The notes: generated by a model from the sequence alone, not told the origin. Shown: positions 1-7,197, numbered from the stretch's first letter. The stretch is 12,047 bases of DNA from Candidatus Hydrogenedentota bacterium (GCA_007124105.1 SLFT01000514.1:1-12047); one strand, 5' to 3'. Made by a program: numbers and translations.

Positions 1-2
1 AA

Positions 3-86
3 TGGCGGAGGGTGAGGGACTCGAACCCTCAAGGCCGAAGCCGCCGGTTTTCAAGACCGGTGCATTACCAATTATGCTAACCCTCC
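3..86 (-). tRNA. tRNA-Ser (anticodon UGA), CCA encoded
   Basis: Read on the minus strand, this folds into a type II tRNA. The 7-bp acceptor stem is GGAGGGT with ACCCTCC, the discriminator is G as expected for serine, and a genomic CCA lies at 3-5. The anticodon stem CCGGT/ACCGG encloses the loop CTTGAAA, giving anticodon UGA (plus-strand 51-53). The extra arm contains the small hairpin GGC-TTCG-GCC, and the T-arm is GAGGG-TTCGAGT-CCCTC. The long variable arm, the G discriminator and the UGA anticodon together identify serine, reading UCA codons. It is divergent from the tRNA-Met gene and has its own promoter at 107-136. Confidence 0.95.
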
Positions 87-106
87 GCATCAAGCGCCCC
101 TGTGAT

Positions 107-136
107 ATTGTACGCGTCCGCAAGCCAAAATGTCCA
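107..136 (-). promoter_or_regulatory. Promoter of tRNA-Ser
   Basis: On the minus strand, TGGACA (131-136) and TACAAT (107-112) are separated by 18 bases, and the predicted start lies about 14 bases before the tRNA at 86. The neighbouring tRNA-Met gene has the same TGGACA box at the same spacing, which supports both calls. Confidence 0.6.
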
Positions 137-188
137 GTGACGCATATAACACATCGCAAACACACCGTCAAACCCGACATGCATCAAT

Positions 189-218
189 TGGACAACAACG
201 AATAAGGTTTGGTATACT
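189..218 (+). promoter_or_regulatory. Promoter of tRNA-Met
   Basis: TGGACA (189-194), an 18-base spacer and TATACT (213-218). The -10 box is preceded by TGG, giving an extended -10 (TGn). The predicted start is near 225, a few bases before the tRNA at 231. Confidence 0.65.
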
Positions 219-230
219 GTACAGATATAT

Positions 231-307
231 GGCGGCGTAGCTCAGTTGGTTAGAGCAGTGGAATCATAATCCACGTGTCCGGGGTTCGAATCCCTGCGCC
301 GCTACCA
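231..307 (+). tRNA. tRNA-Met (anticodon CAU), elongator type, CCA encoded
   Basis: Cloverleaf on the plus strand: acceptor GGCGGCG paired with CGCCGCT (a G-U at the first pair), D-arm GCTC/GAGC, anticodon stem GTGGA/TCCAC around loop ATCATAA (anticodon CAT), T-arm CGGGG-TTCGAAT-CCCTG, discriminator A and encoded CCA at 305-307. The body matches elongator methionine tRNAs as I remember them. It lacks the unpaired first position and the three G-C pairs of the anticodon stem seen in initiator tRNA. A CAU anticodon could also belong to a lysidine-modified tRNA-Ile, which I think less likely here. Confidence 0.9.
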
Positions 308-321
308 GTTAAAAACCCTTC

Positions 322-367
322 AAAAGCCTGTAAATACAGCCTGAAACGGCGGTTTACAGGCTTTTTT
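322..367 (+). terminator. Rho-independent terminator after tRNA-Met
   Basis: A perfect 13-bp stem, AAAAGCCTGTAAA (322-334) with TTTACAGGCTTTT (353-365), encloses an 18-base loop and runs into six T (362-367). It starts 14 bases after the tRNA CCA end. The A-rich upstream arm means it could also work to some degree in the opposite direction. Confidence 0.85.
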
Positions 368-383
368 GCTTTCATGGAAAAAT

Positions 384-401
384 GGCCACTTCCGGCCACT
401 T
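384..401 (+). repeat. Direct repeat GGCCACTT x2
   Basis: GGCCACTT occurs at 384-391 and again at 394-401, separated by two bases. It lies in the gene-free stretch 308-626, downstream of the tRNA-Met terminator. Together with the tandem repeat at 425-448 it gives this stretch the look of an integrase arm region or an integration scar, but no integrase gene is present in the window. Confidence 0.5.
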
Positions 402-424
402 TTTGACATGCTTTAACGTGAAAC

Positions 425-448
425 CCTGTAAACTAACCTGTAAACTAA
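425..448 (+). repeat. Perfect 12-bp tandem repeat CCTGTAAACTAA x2
   Basis: CCTGTAAACTAA occurs exactly at 425-436 and 437-448. The core CCTGTAAA also forms the arms of the terminator hairpin (327-334 and inverted at 353-360), so the motif appears four times within about 120 bp of the tRNA-Met 3' end. Repeated short sites next to a tRNA gene are typical of tyrosine-integrase attachment regions. That reading is inference. Confidence 0.7.
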
Positions 449-514
449 AATGGAAGGCAAAACGCCTGTATGCCGTTCTTACACCGATGCGCGTGAAATC
501 ATGAGGAATGGATT

Positions 515-544
515 TTTATGTGGGATGTTTCGTTGCGGTATAAT
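515..544 (+). promoter_or_regulatory. Possible promoter of the pseudopilin gene
   Basis: A consensus -10 TATAAT lies at 539-544, with only a weak -35-like TTTATG at 515-520 (18-base spacer). Transcription would start near 551, giving a leader of about 75 bases that contains the hairpin at 563-581. The stretch 450-626 is open in the pseudopilin frame, but its translation is rich in Cys and Arg and resembles no pilin leader, so I treat it as untranslated. Confidence 0.5.
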
Positions 545-562
545 CCTGACGAGCAATTGGAG

Positions 563-581
563 GTGTTGTTGCATACAACAC
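563..581 (+). promoter_or_regulatory. Leader hairpin / palindrome upstream of pseudopilin
   Basis: GTGTTGT (563-569) and ACAACAC (575-581) form a perfect 7-bp inverted repeat with a TGCAT loop. It is flanked by two copies of the palindrome CAATTG (554-559 and 589-594). The position just after the predicted transcription start suits an operator or a 5'-UTR stem that stabilises the message. No U-run follows, so it is not a terminator. Confidence 0.45.
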
Positions 582-626
582 TTAAAAACAATTGCGAAGC
601 CATTGATTTTGAAAAGGAATCGAACG

Positions 627-1625
627 ATGTCAAAGAACCGTTACGGCTTTACGCTCATCGAACTGTTGGTTGTGATCGCAATTATTGGCATTCTTGCTGC
701 TATCCTGCTTCCCGCGCTTGCGCGGGCGCGTGAGGCTGCCCGTCGCGCCAGCTGTCAGAACAACCTTCGCCAATGGGGATTGGTATATAAAATGTACGCC
801 AACGAAGCGCCAGGCGAAAAATACCCGCCCATGATGTTTGGCGCGTTTCCCGTGATAGACGAAAACTATCAGCCTGAGAATATACGCTGGACCTGTTTTA
901 ACGTTGGCCCCAGGGTCGAAGCCATTTATCCGGAATACCTGACGGACCCGACAATCGCCTTCTGCCCGTCAAGTCCCAGACTTGGTGATTCGCTGGAGCG
1001 TGCCACGCGTCCTGATGGCAGTTTTTGCTTTGATGCCATCAAGTGGGACAAGGAATGTGCGCGTACGATTGACGACAATTATATCTATCTCGGTTGGGTT
1101 TTTGATCGGATGTCCGAAAATGATCCCACGGAACTGCTCGAACCCCTGGCGGCCGTGGTCGCCCTCATGCTGGACATATCGGATGTTGACACCTCTGGAG
1201 ACGGCCCCAGCCAGGTAATTAACGCTTTCCTTCAGATGATTGACTCAGACATGCTCAATGCCGTCGGAAACAACGATGATGCCGCGCTTATGAGCAAGGT
1301 TGACAACAATATTTCCGGCGACTTACTTGAAAACATCGGAAATGCCGGCACGAACACTATTTATAGGCTGCGCGAAGGGGTGGAGCGTTTTATGATTACC
1401 GACATTAATAACGCGGGCGCCAGCGCCATGGCGCAGAGCACCTTATTCATTATGTTTGACCAAGTGTCCACCTCCATATCAAATTTTAACCACATTCCCG
1501 GCGGCGCGAATGTGTTATACATGGACGGTCACGTGGAGTTTATTCGCTATCAGGAGGTGGGCGGCACACCGCCGTTAAACGGCCTGGTCGCCAGAGCGCT
1601 TGGCGTCCTACTGCCAGCAATGTAA
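627..1625 (+). CDS. Type II secretion pseudopilin-like protein with N-methylation signal and C-terminal His...DG domain
   Basis: This 332-residue protein starts with a class III (prepilin) signal. The basic leader MSKNRYG ends at Gly7, followed by FTLIELLVVIAIIGILAAIL with Glu at +5, the site recognised by prepilin peptidase PilD/GspO. After the hydrophobic helix comes an Arg/Ala-rich stretch and CQNNLRQWG, the usual start of the globular domain in this family of planctomycete-like pseudopilins. Near the C-terminus, HIPGGANVLYMDGH (His289, Asp300) is the prepilin-associated H-X9-DG domain, here with ten residues between His and Asp. The start at 627 is chosen because it directly precedes the pilin leader and has a GAAAAGGA ribosome site just upstream; a longer in-frame reading from 450 adds unlikely sequence. 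The protein probably sits in the inner membrane and assembles into a pseudopilus or is a secreted pilin-like paralogue. It stands alone, as is common for the many copies in these genomes. Confidence 0.9.
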   Translation: MSKNRYGFTLIELLVVIAIIGILAAILLPALARAREAARRASCQNNLRQWGLVYKMYANEAPGEKYPPMMFGAFPVIDENYQPENIRWTCFNVGPRVEAIYPEYLTDPTIAFCPSSPRLGDSLERATRPDGSFCFDAIKWDKECARTIDDNYIYLGWVFDRMSENDPTELLEPLAAVVALMLDISDVDTSGDGPSQVINAFLQMIDSDMLNAVGNNDDAALMSKVDNNISGDLLENIGNAGTNTIYRLREGVERFMITDINNAGASAMAQSTLFIMFDQVSTSISNFNHIPGGANVLYMDGHVEFIRYQEVGGTPPLNGLVARALGVLLPAM

Positions 1626-1745
1626 TTCTCCGTAACGCTCGCTGCCCTTTCAAATGCAGTTTCTTGCTGCAAGCGTTGGTTGGCGGCAAGGATAACGCCA
1701 ATAGCCTGACGGCGGCGTGTTTCTGCTGCGGCATTGACGGCGTCA

Positions 1746-1768
1746 CGGTCTGAGTTCAGGCCGGTTTT
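1746..1768 (+). terminator. Probable terminator of the pseudopilin gene
   Basis: A 7-bp stem, CGGTCTG (1746-1752) with CAGGCCG (1757-1763, one T-G pair), closes an AGTT tetraloop. It is followed by G, TTTT, CCC and TTT. The T-run is short, and the site lies 120 bases after the stop codon. Another small inverted repeat, TTGGCG/CGCCAA (1680-1685 and 1696-1701), lies upstream without a T-run. Nothing else is visible in the 158-bp convergent gap. Confidence 0.4.
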
Positions 1769-1783
1769 CCCTTTGTTACATGG

Positions 1784-3148
1784 CTACCAGATTTTCCATT
1801 CATCTCGGTGGGGGCGGGTGAGCATTCCTGCCGCCTCCTCGTCGCCGACGATCTCCTCGGTCTCGGGGGCCCAGTTGATCACACGCCCTGTCTGCGCCGC
1901 GACATTGACCAGATGTGCGATGGTGTCGCAACGGATAGCCATTTCTACCGGGCATACTGTTTCCGCTCTTGATTTTACACAATCAATGAAATTGCGGACG
2001 TGTCCCTTGGATTCATATACCCGTTGGGCATCCGGCTTCAATTCTTCTTTCCACAACTCCTGATTGCTTGCATAGAACGTTCCGCCCGTGAAATCACCAA
2101 TCCATCCTTCTGTTCCGTGAAATACCACGCCGTCGCCGTCGCGCCATCGTTGCGAATAATACGTCATGACCACGTCCTTGGCGGTATGCATGTCCATCAT
2201 GCGGAGTTTCACGCCATTTTCATAATCGCACAGTACATCCCAGCGTTCCAGCGTCCGAAAGATGCCCTCCGTGGGCGTCGTTCCCGTTCCTTCATAACGT
2301 ATGGGGCTGGTATGGTCGGTCTCGTTGGCCCATTGCGCGATTCCAAGGGGATGAATGGCGCACCCGGCCACAAATCCCAGCGAAGTTTCCGGGCAATGAT
2401 AGCCGCCCCAGGGCGTACACCGGTCAACGGTATAAGGAACAAGCGGCGCGGGTCCCTGCCATGCGTCATAATCAAGGTCGTCTGGAACAGGAACTTCGGC
2501 TGTTGAGCCATAAGGCGGGGTGTGGTACTGGTTGGTGTCGTTCAACACATTGCGGCACCATACGTCTATCCGTTCCAGTTTCCCAATGTACCCGTTGCGC
2601 ACGAGCTCCACCATTTTCGGGAATAACGACTCGGAACGATATTGGGTTCCAAACTGAAATATCCGTTCGCCGCCATTCACCGCGTCCCTCAGAAGTTTTG
2701 CCTGCTCCAAATCCAGGGTAAGCGGCTTCTGGCAATAGATGTCTTTGCCGGCGCGCGCCGCCGCGATAGCCATTGGGGTGTGCCAGTTGTCGTGCGCGCC
2801 AATGAATACGGCGTCAACATCCGCGTTTGCTATCACTTCACGAAAATCTTCATACACCCGGGTTGTGTCGGCAACACCGTAATGCCGGTTAAGTTCTTCC
2901 GCCATCGCAACACGACGCGATGTATAAGCGTCGCAAACAGCTACAACACGAACATCCGGATATTGATTAAGCCAGTTCTTGTGGTAATGGCCAATATTGC
3001 CGCAACCGAGTAGCGCTACATTTATGCGATTGCCTGGCGCATCAGCCCCGAAAACCGAAGGGGGGACTATCATTGGAACGGCGAATGCCGCTGAAGCGGC
3101 AAGCCCGCTCTTGATAAACGCGCGCCTGCTGACGTATTTCTTCTGCAT
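1784..3148 (-). CDS. TAT-exported Gfo/Idh/MocA family oxidoreductase (copy 1)
   Basis: A 454-residue NAD(P)-dependent sugar dehydrogenase-type protein. It begins with a twin-arginine signal (SRRAFIK, residues 7-13, then a hydrophobic Ala-rich stretch), so it should be folded with its cofactor and exported to the periplasm. The Rossmann domain has GCGNIG (48-53), Asp73 at the end of the second strand, and CQKP (139-142), where Lys141 is the family catalytic lysine. The C-terminal domain has HPLGIAQW around His266. Relatives usually have acidic residues at the His-4 and His+3 positions (D-x3-H-x2-D pattern); here both are Gly (262, 269), so catalysis may be altered. The start is supported by AAAGGA six bases upstream of the ATG. 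It is divergent from the GH32 gene, across a shared regulatory gap. The substrate cannot be read from sequence; a sugar or sugar alcohol is most likely. Confidence 0.9.
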   Translation of the reverse strand: MQKKYVSRRAFIKSGLAASAAFAVPMIVPPSVFGADAPGNRINVALLGCGNIGHYHKNWLNQYPDVRVVAVCDAYTSRRVAMAEELNRHYGVADTTRVYEDFREVIANADVDAVFIGAHDNWHTPMAIAAARAGKDIYCQKPLTLDLEQAKLLRDAVNGGERIFQFGTQYRSESLFPKMVELVRNGYIGKLERIDVWCRNVLNDTNQYHTPPYGSTAEVPVPDDLDYDAWQGPAPLVPYTVDRCTPWGGYHCPETSLGFVAGCAIHPLGIAQWANETDHTSPIRYEGTGTTPTEGIFRTLERWDVLCDYENGVKLRMMDMHTAKDVVMTYYSQRWRDGDGVVFHGTEGWIGDFTGGTFYASNQELWKEELKPDAQRVYESKGHVRNFIDCVKSRAETVCPVEMAIRCDTIAHLVNVAAQTGRVINWAPETEEIVGDEEAAGMLTRPHRDEWKIW

Positions 3149-3221
3149 AGTTCATCCTTTCATAAATGTAGTTTTGAACACCACTTCTGACGATATAGGG
3201 GACTCCGAGAACATGCTGCCG

Positions 3222-3227
3222 ATTATA
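3222..3227 (-). promoter_or_regulatory. -10 box for oxidoreductase copy 1
   Basis: The minus strand reads TATAAT here, about 75 bases upstream of the start codon at 3148. No good -35 hexamer is found at 16-18 bases, so an activator may be needed or the box may be fortuitous. Confidence 0.35.
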
Positions 3228-3301
3228 TCTTACCCATTTCTGTTTGCGCTTGTGAAAGCATATCCGGGGCAAGGATCAATAATAAGTATACCTTGTTCGC
3301 C

Positions 3302-3350
3302 GGCACCGCGCAAGCGTCTGATTTTCTGCAAGAAAGGGTTTAGCGGTGCC
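3302..3350. promoter_or_regulatory. Perfect 8-bp inverted repeat in the divergent gap (operator candidate)
   Basis: GGCACCGC (3302-3309) and GCGGTGCC (3343-3350) are exact inverted copies 33 bases apart. The right arm overlaps the -35/spacer region of the GH32 promoter. The 303-bp gap 3149-3451 separates two divergent sugar genes and codes for nothing convincing, so a shared operator for a sugar-responsive regulator is plausible. No regulator gene is seen in the window. Confidence 0.45.
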
Positions 3351-3368
3351 AGGTGTAACAGGTATAAT
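3339..3368 (+). promoter_or_regulatory. Promoter of the GH32 gene
   Basis: TTTAGC (3339-3344), an 18-base spacer and the consensus -10 TATAAT (3363-3368). The predicted start is near 3375, giving a leader of about 77 bases that includes the palindrome at 3416-3429. The weak -35 suggests a regulated promoter. Confidence 0.5.
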
Positions 3369-3415
3369 GATCGTGATGCTACTGGGCGACAACCGTGTAC
3401 GCCTGTTGCTTGACT

Positions 3416-3429
3416 ACCGCCTCGGCGGT
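3416..3429. promoter_or_regulatory. Short palindrome before the GH32 ribosome site
   Basis: ACCGCC-TC-GGCGGT is a perfect 6-bp inverted repeat with a 2-base centre, ending eight bases before the AAGGA ribosome site (3437-3441). It is compact enough to be a protein-binding site, or a leader stem that limits translation. Confidence 0.4.
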
Positions 3430-3451
3430 TAGAATTAAGGACGCAGGTCTT

Positions 3452-5602
3452 ATGACGCGCTGTACTCTTCTATTGGCTCTTGTTCTCACTCTTTTGATGC
3501 GCATGGCGGTTGCGCAGGAGGACATCCTCATTGCCGATTTCGAGGGCGATGATTATGGCGCCTGGACAACGACGGGTACGGCCTTTGGCAGTGGGCCGGC
3601 GCGGGGAACCTTGCCCGGGCAGATGCGTGTGGGCGGATATCTTGGCAAAGGGCTGGTTAATTCGTTTCATGGCGGGGACGCGTCCCTGGGCAGATTGACG
3701 TCGCCGTTCTTCAAGATCGAGCGTAATTACATTAACTTTCTCATTGGCGGCGGTGGCCACGCGGGCAAGACCTGCATGAACCTGTTGCTTGACGGTACAA
3801 TAGTGCGCACGGCGCACGGAACGAATACCGCGCCGGGCGGCAGCGAGACCCTGCGGTGGCAGTCGTGGGACGTGGCCGAGTTTATTGGGCAGCAAGTACA
3901 GATACAGATTGTTGATGATCATACAGGGGGCTGGGGACATATCAACGTGGACCATATCGTGCAAAGCAATGAAAAGGTATTCTCCGAACGGACGCGGAAA
4001 ATTATCGTGGAGAGCCGTTTTTTGAACCTGCCTGTGCAAAACCGCGCGCCCAAAACGTGGATGCGGTTGCTGCGCGACGACGCCATCCTGCGCGAGTTCG
4101 ACATCGAATTGGCAGCGTCGCCCGGGGAGACGGATTTTTGGGTTACCCTGGAGCTGTCCGAATACATGGGAGAAACATTGATCCTCCGGGCGGACAATAT
4201 TGCGCCGCGCAGCCAGGGCTTTGACATGATCACGCAGGCAGACGGCATTATCGGCGGCGAAGACCTCTATCGCGAGAAATACCGCCCTCAATTCCATTTC
4301 TCGGCGAAACGGGGCTGGCTGAACGATCCGAACGGACTGGTCTATTACGACGGCGAGTATCACTTGTTTTTCCAGCATAACCCCTATGGTTGGAACTGGG
4401 GAAACATGACCTGGGGGCACGCCGTCAGCAGAGACCTCGTTCATTGGGAGGAACTGGGCGACGCGCTTCACCCGGACGAATTCGGCACGATCTTCTCGGG
4501 TTCGGCGGTTGTGGACTGGCACAACACCACGGGTTTTCAGACCGGCGAACGACCGCCGCTGGTGGCCATCTACACTTATGCGGGCGGGAGCAATCCCTGG
4601 TCCAAAGAAGCGAAACACACCCAGGGAATCGCCTACAGCAACGATCGGGGCCGCTCCTGGACGAAATACGAAGGCAACCCTGTGCAGGAGCACATCATCG
4701 GCGGCAACCGCGATCCAAAGGTAATCTGGCATGAGCCATCGAACCAATGGGTCATTGTCCTGTTCCTGGATAAAACCCAGATGGCCCTCTTTACGTCGAA
4801 AGACCTGAAGACCTGGCGCAAAACCCAGGAACTTGAGGCTTTCTTTGAATGCCCGGAACTGTTTGCGTTGCCTGTGGACGGCGATCACGAACGTATCAAG
4901 TGGGTGCTGTATGGCGCATCCGGCGCGTATTTCACCGGCGACTTTGACGGCGAGACATTCACGCCCGACGGCGACGCCATCTCCTTCAACTACGGCGACT
5001 GTTTCTACGCGTCGCAGACCTTCAACGACATTCCACCCGAAGACGGACGGCGCATCCAGATTGCCTGGGGCCGTACCGGACACCCCGATATGCCCTTTAA
5101 CCAGATGATGAATTTTCCAGTTGTCCTCAATCTGCGTCAGACCGACGCCGGACCTCGTCTCTTCTCATGGCCGGTTCGAGAGATCGAAACGCTCTATCGG
5201 CAGAGCCATACGCTGGAAGGCCTATCGCTTGATGAGGCCAACCACGCCCTCGAATCGGTCAAAGGCAATCTGTTGGACGTTACTATCGTTTTCGAACCGA
5301 GCGATAACGCCGCCGTATTCGGCGTCACTGTCCAGGGGCTAACCATTATCTGCGACCTGGAAAGACAGGAACTGCGCTGCAAAGACAAGACAGCGCCATT
5401 GCGTTGCGAAAAGGGGCGTGTATCATTGCGTCTGTTGGTGGATCGCCTTTCTGTGGAGATTTTCGCAAAGGGCGGACAGGTATATATGCCCATGAGTCAT
5501 GTCGGCGACCCGGCAGGTACGGAACTACAGTTGTTTGCAACGGAAGGACAGGTCGCTATTGCCGCGCTGACCGTACACGAACTCGCCTCGGCATGGAGAT
5601 AA
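3452..5602 (+). CDS. Secreted glycoside hydrolase family 32 fructan/sucrose hydrolase with N-terminal accessory domains
   Basis: A 716-residue beta-fructosidase (levanase, inulinase or invertase type). A Sec signal (residues 1-21, ending AVA before Gln22) is followed by a beta-rich domain (about 24-165, beginning ILIADFEGDDYGAW) and a second small domain (about 170-270), as seen in bacterial levanase-like GH32 proteins. The five-bladed propeller starts near 275 with all three catalytic motifs intact: WLNDPNG (nucleophile Asp292), RDP (Asp421) and ECPEL (acid/base Glu466). A GH32 C-terminal beta-sandwich (about 600-716) closes the protein. The start at 3452 is chosen because AAGGA lies ten bases upstream and the signal peptide begins there; an in-frame upstream start at 3395 adds unlikely residues. 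The next gene begins 68 bases later on the same strand and is probably co-transcribed. Which fructan linkage it cleaves cannot be told from sequence. Confidence 0.95.
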   Translation: MTRCTLLLALVLTLLMRMAVAQEDILIADFEGDDYGAWTTTGTAFGSGPARGTLPGQMRVGGYLGKGLVNSFHGGDASLGRLTSPFFKIERNYINFLIGGGGHAGKTCMNLLLDGTIVRTAHGTNTAPGGSETLRWQSWDVAEFIGQQVQIQIVDDHTGGWGHINVDHIVQSNEKVFSERTRKIIVESRFLNLPVQNRAPKTWMRLLRDDAILREFDIELAASPGETDFWVTLELSEYMGETLILRADNIAPRSQGFDMITQADGIIGGEDLYREKYRPQFHFSAKRGWLNDPNGLVYYDGEYHLFFQHNPYGWNWGNMTWGHAVSRDLVHWEELGDALHPDEFGTIFSGSAVVDWHNTTGFQTGERPPLVAIYTYAGGSNPWSKEAKHTQGIAYSNDRGRSWTKYEGNPVQEHIIGGNRDPKVIWHEPSNQWVIVLFLDKTQMALFTSKDLKTWRKTQELEAFFECPELFALPVDGDHERIKWVLYGASGAYFTGDFDGETFTPDGDAISFNYGDCFYASQTFNDIPPEDGRRIQIAWGRTGHPDMPFNQMMNFPVVLNLRQTDAGPRLFSWPVREIETLYRQSHTLEGLSLDEANHALESVKGNLLDVTIVFEPSDNAAVFGVTVQGLTIICDLERQELRCKDKTAPLRCEKGRVSLRLLVDRLSVEIFAKGGQVYMPMSHVGDPAGTELQLFATEGQVAIAALTVHELASAWR

Positions 5603-5670
5603 CGCTTACAGGTCTGACCCGTAATCGGGGTATTTCTTAGTCAGGATAATTAACAGGAAGGAGCAATCTC

Positions 5671-7047
5671 ATGGAAGACAGGAGCCTTACCCGGCGCGCT
5701 TTTCTCGCCGCTGCAGGGACAGGCGTCGCTGCGACGGCGCATGTTGCTTGCGCGAATACGGCGCGGGTTGTGCCGGGGCGCATCTCGCCCAACGAACGCT
5801 TGAACATTGCCGCCATCGGCGTAGGCGGTATGGGCCGCGCTAACATAGAAGCGTGCGCCACGGAAAACATTGTCGCGCTGTGCGACGTAGACGATAGTGC
5901 CGCCGCCCAAACGTATAGGACGTACCCTGATGCCAATCGTTACCGCGATTTCCGGATAATGTTCGATAAGGAGCATAAAAATATTGACGCTGTGATTGTA
6001 GCCACGCCCGACCATACCCATGCTGTTGCGGCCGTAGCCGCCATGCGCGCCGGTAAACATTTGTTTTGTCAGAAACCCCTGGCGCACAGTGTCCACGAAG
6101 CGCGGTATCTTACCGAGGTCGCCCGCGAGACCGGCGTCCAGACGCAAATGGGCAATCAAGGACATTCCTCAGAACAGATTCGGCGCCTGCGCGAATGGGT
6201 GCAGGCGGGCGCTATCGGGCAGGTGCGTGAAGTGCATGCCTGGAGCGATCGCCCGGTGGGCGGCGACCCGTGGTCTGATTTTCCCATCATGAAACGACCC
6301 GACGAAACACCAGCCGTCCCCGATACGTTGGACTGGGACTTGTGGCTTGGGCCTGTTTCGTATCGCCCCTATCATCCAATTTATTGCCCCACCACCTGGC
6401 GCGGTTTTTATGATTTCGGCACAGGCGCCTTGGGCGACATGGGCTGTCATATTCTCGACCCGGCGTTCTGGGCGCTGGATTTAGGGCATCCTGAAAGCGT
6501 TCAGGCTACCACCACCCATTACAATCCACAGGTCAGCGAAGAGACATTCCCGCGCGCATCCATTGTACGCTATCAGTTCCCGGCGCGAGGCGATATGCCG
6601 CCCGTGTCGCTTACCTGGTACGATGGCCGTCTTAAACCGCCCATCCCGAGAGATTTTGAACCGGACATGCAACTGGACAACAACGGCGCAATCCTCATTG
6701 GCGACAAAGGCACGGCTATTCACGGTTCTCACGGCGCGGGAGGGTTGCGTTTTCTTCCGCTCGAAACAATGCGTGAGTATAAAGGACCTCCAAGGACGTT
6801 GCGCCGAATACGCCAGAGCGGCAACGCCCATGAACAGGATTGGATTCGCGCATGCAAGGATGGCGAACCCGCAAGCGCCTGCTTTGACTACGGCGGCCCC
6901 CTCACAGAGATGGTGTTGTTGGGAGTGGCGGCCATGCGCATAAAAGACCGTAAACTTGAATGGGATGCAGACAAACTGCAATTCACCAACAACGATGAGG
7001 CCAATGCCTTTATCAATCCTCCCTATCGCGAGGGTTGGTCATTATGA
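5671..7047 (+). CDS. TAT-exported Gfo/Idh/MocA family oxidoreductase (copy 2)
   Basis: A 458-residue NAD(P)-dependent oxidoreductase. The N-terminus has a twin-arginine signal (LTRRAFLAA, residues 6-14) and a small hydrophobic stretch, so export to the periplasm in folded form is expected. The Rossmann motif GVGGMG (50-55), PDHTH, and CQKPL with catalytic Lys135 are all present. The second domain has GDMGCHILD with Asp256, His260 and Asp263, the complete active-site pattern that copy 1 lacks. The C-terminal NPPYREGW tail is typical of this exported subgroup. A strong ribosome site (GGAAGGAG) lies about eight bases before the ATG. It follows GH32 by 68 bp and precedes the isomerase-like gene, so it probably oxidises a sugar made or used in the same locus. 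The exact substrate is unknown. Confidence 0.93.
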   Translation: MEDRSLTRRAFLAAAGTGVAATAHVACANTARVVPGRISPNERLNIAAIGVGGMGRANIEACATENIVALCDVDDSAAAQTYRTYPDANRYRDFRIMFDKEHKNIDAVIVATPDHTHAVAAVAAMRAGKHLFCQKPLAHSVHEARYLTEVARETGVQTQMGNQGHSSEQIRRLREWVQAGAIGQVREVHAWSDRPVGGDPWSDFPIMKRPDETPAVPDTLDWDLWLGPVSYRPYHPIYCPTTWRGFYDFGTGALGDMGCHILDPAFWALDLGHPESVQATTTHYNPQVSEETFPRASIVRYQFPARGDMPPVSLTWYDGRLKPPIPRDFEPDMQLDNNGAILIGDKGTAIHGSHGAGGLRFLPLETMREYKGPPRTLRRIRQSGNAHEQDWIRACKDGEPASACFDYGGPLTEMVLLGVAAMRIKDRKLEWDADKLQFTNNDEANAFINPPYREGWSL

Positions 7048-7170
7048 GATGGTCAGTACGTAAACCCTCTGGTCGAAATAGAACGCCATGCTCTCTGATG
7101 CCTTTTGCTCCTTCTTGTTATATGGCGTAAGACGCAGTTTCGAGTGCATAGGCGTACGTAACTCAGACCC

Positions 7171-7197
7171 TTGCCCAAATAAAATCTATGTTATAAT
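7171..7197 (+). promoter_or_regulatory. Possible internal promoter before the isomerase-like gene
   Basis: Consensus TATAAT (7192-7197) has TTGCCC (7171-7176) upstream at a short 15-base spacing. It lies in the 235-bp gap between copy 2 oxidoreductase and the isomerase-like gene, about 85 bases before the start codon, so the last gene may have its own transcript. Nothing else is recognisable in this gap. Confidence 0.4.

Noticed and set aside
450..626. In-frame N-terminal extension of the pseudopilin
   Set aside because: A prepilin leader must be short and N-terminal. The extension would bury the cleavage site and also crosses the predicted promoter and leader hairpin.
3395..3451. In-frame N-terminal extension of GH32
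   Set aside because: It has no ribosome site and would displace the Sec signal; it also runs through the palindrome at 3416-3429.
3470..5083. 537-codon open frame on the minus strand opposite GH32
   Set aside because: It is the mirror of a well-supported GH32 gene. Its translation has no recognisable domain, and such long antisense frames come from codon bias.
5734..5754. Possible lipobox (His-Val-Ala-Cys) at the end of the signal of oxidoreductase copy 2
   Set aside because: His at the -3 position is not compatible with the usual lipobox, so I treat the protein as soluble after export.
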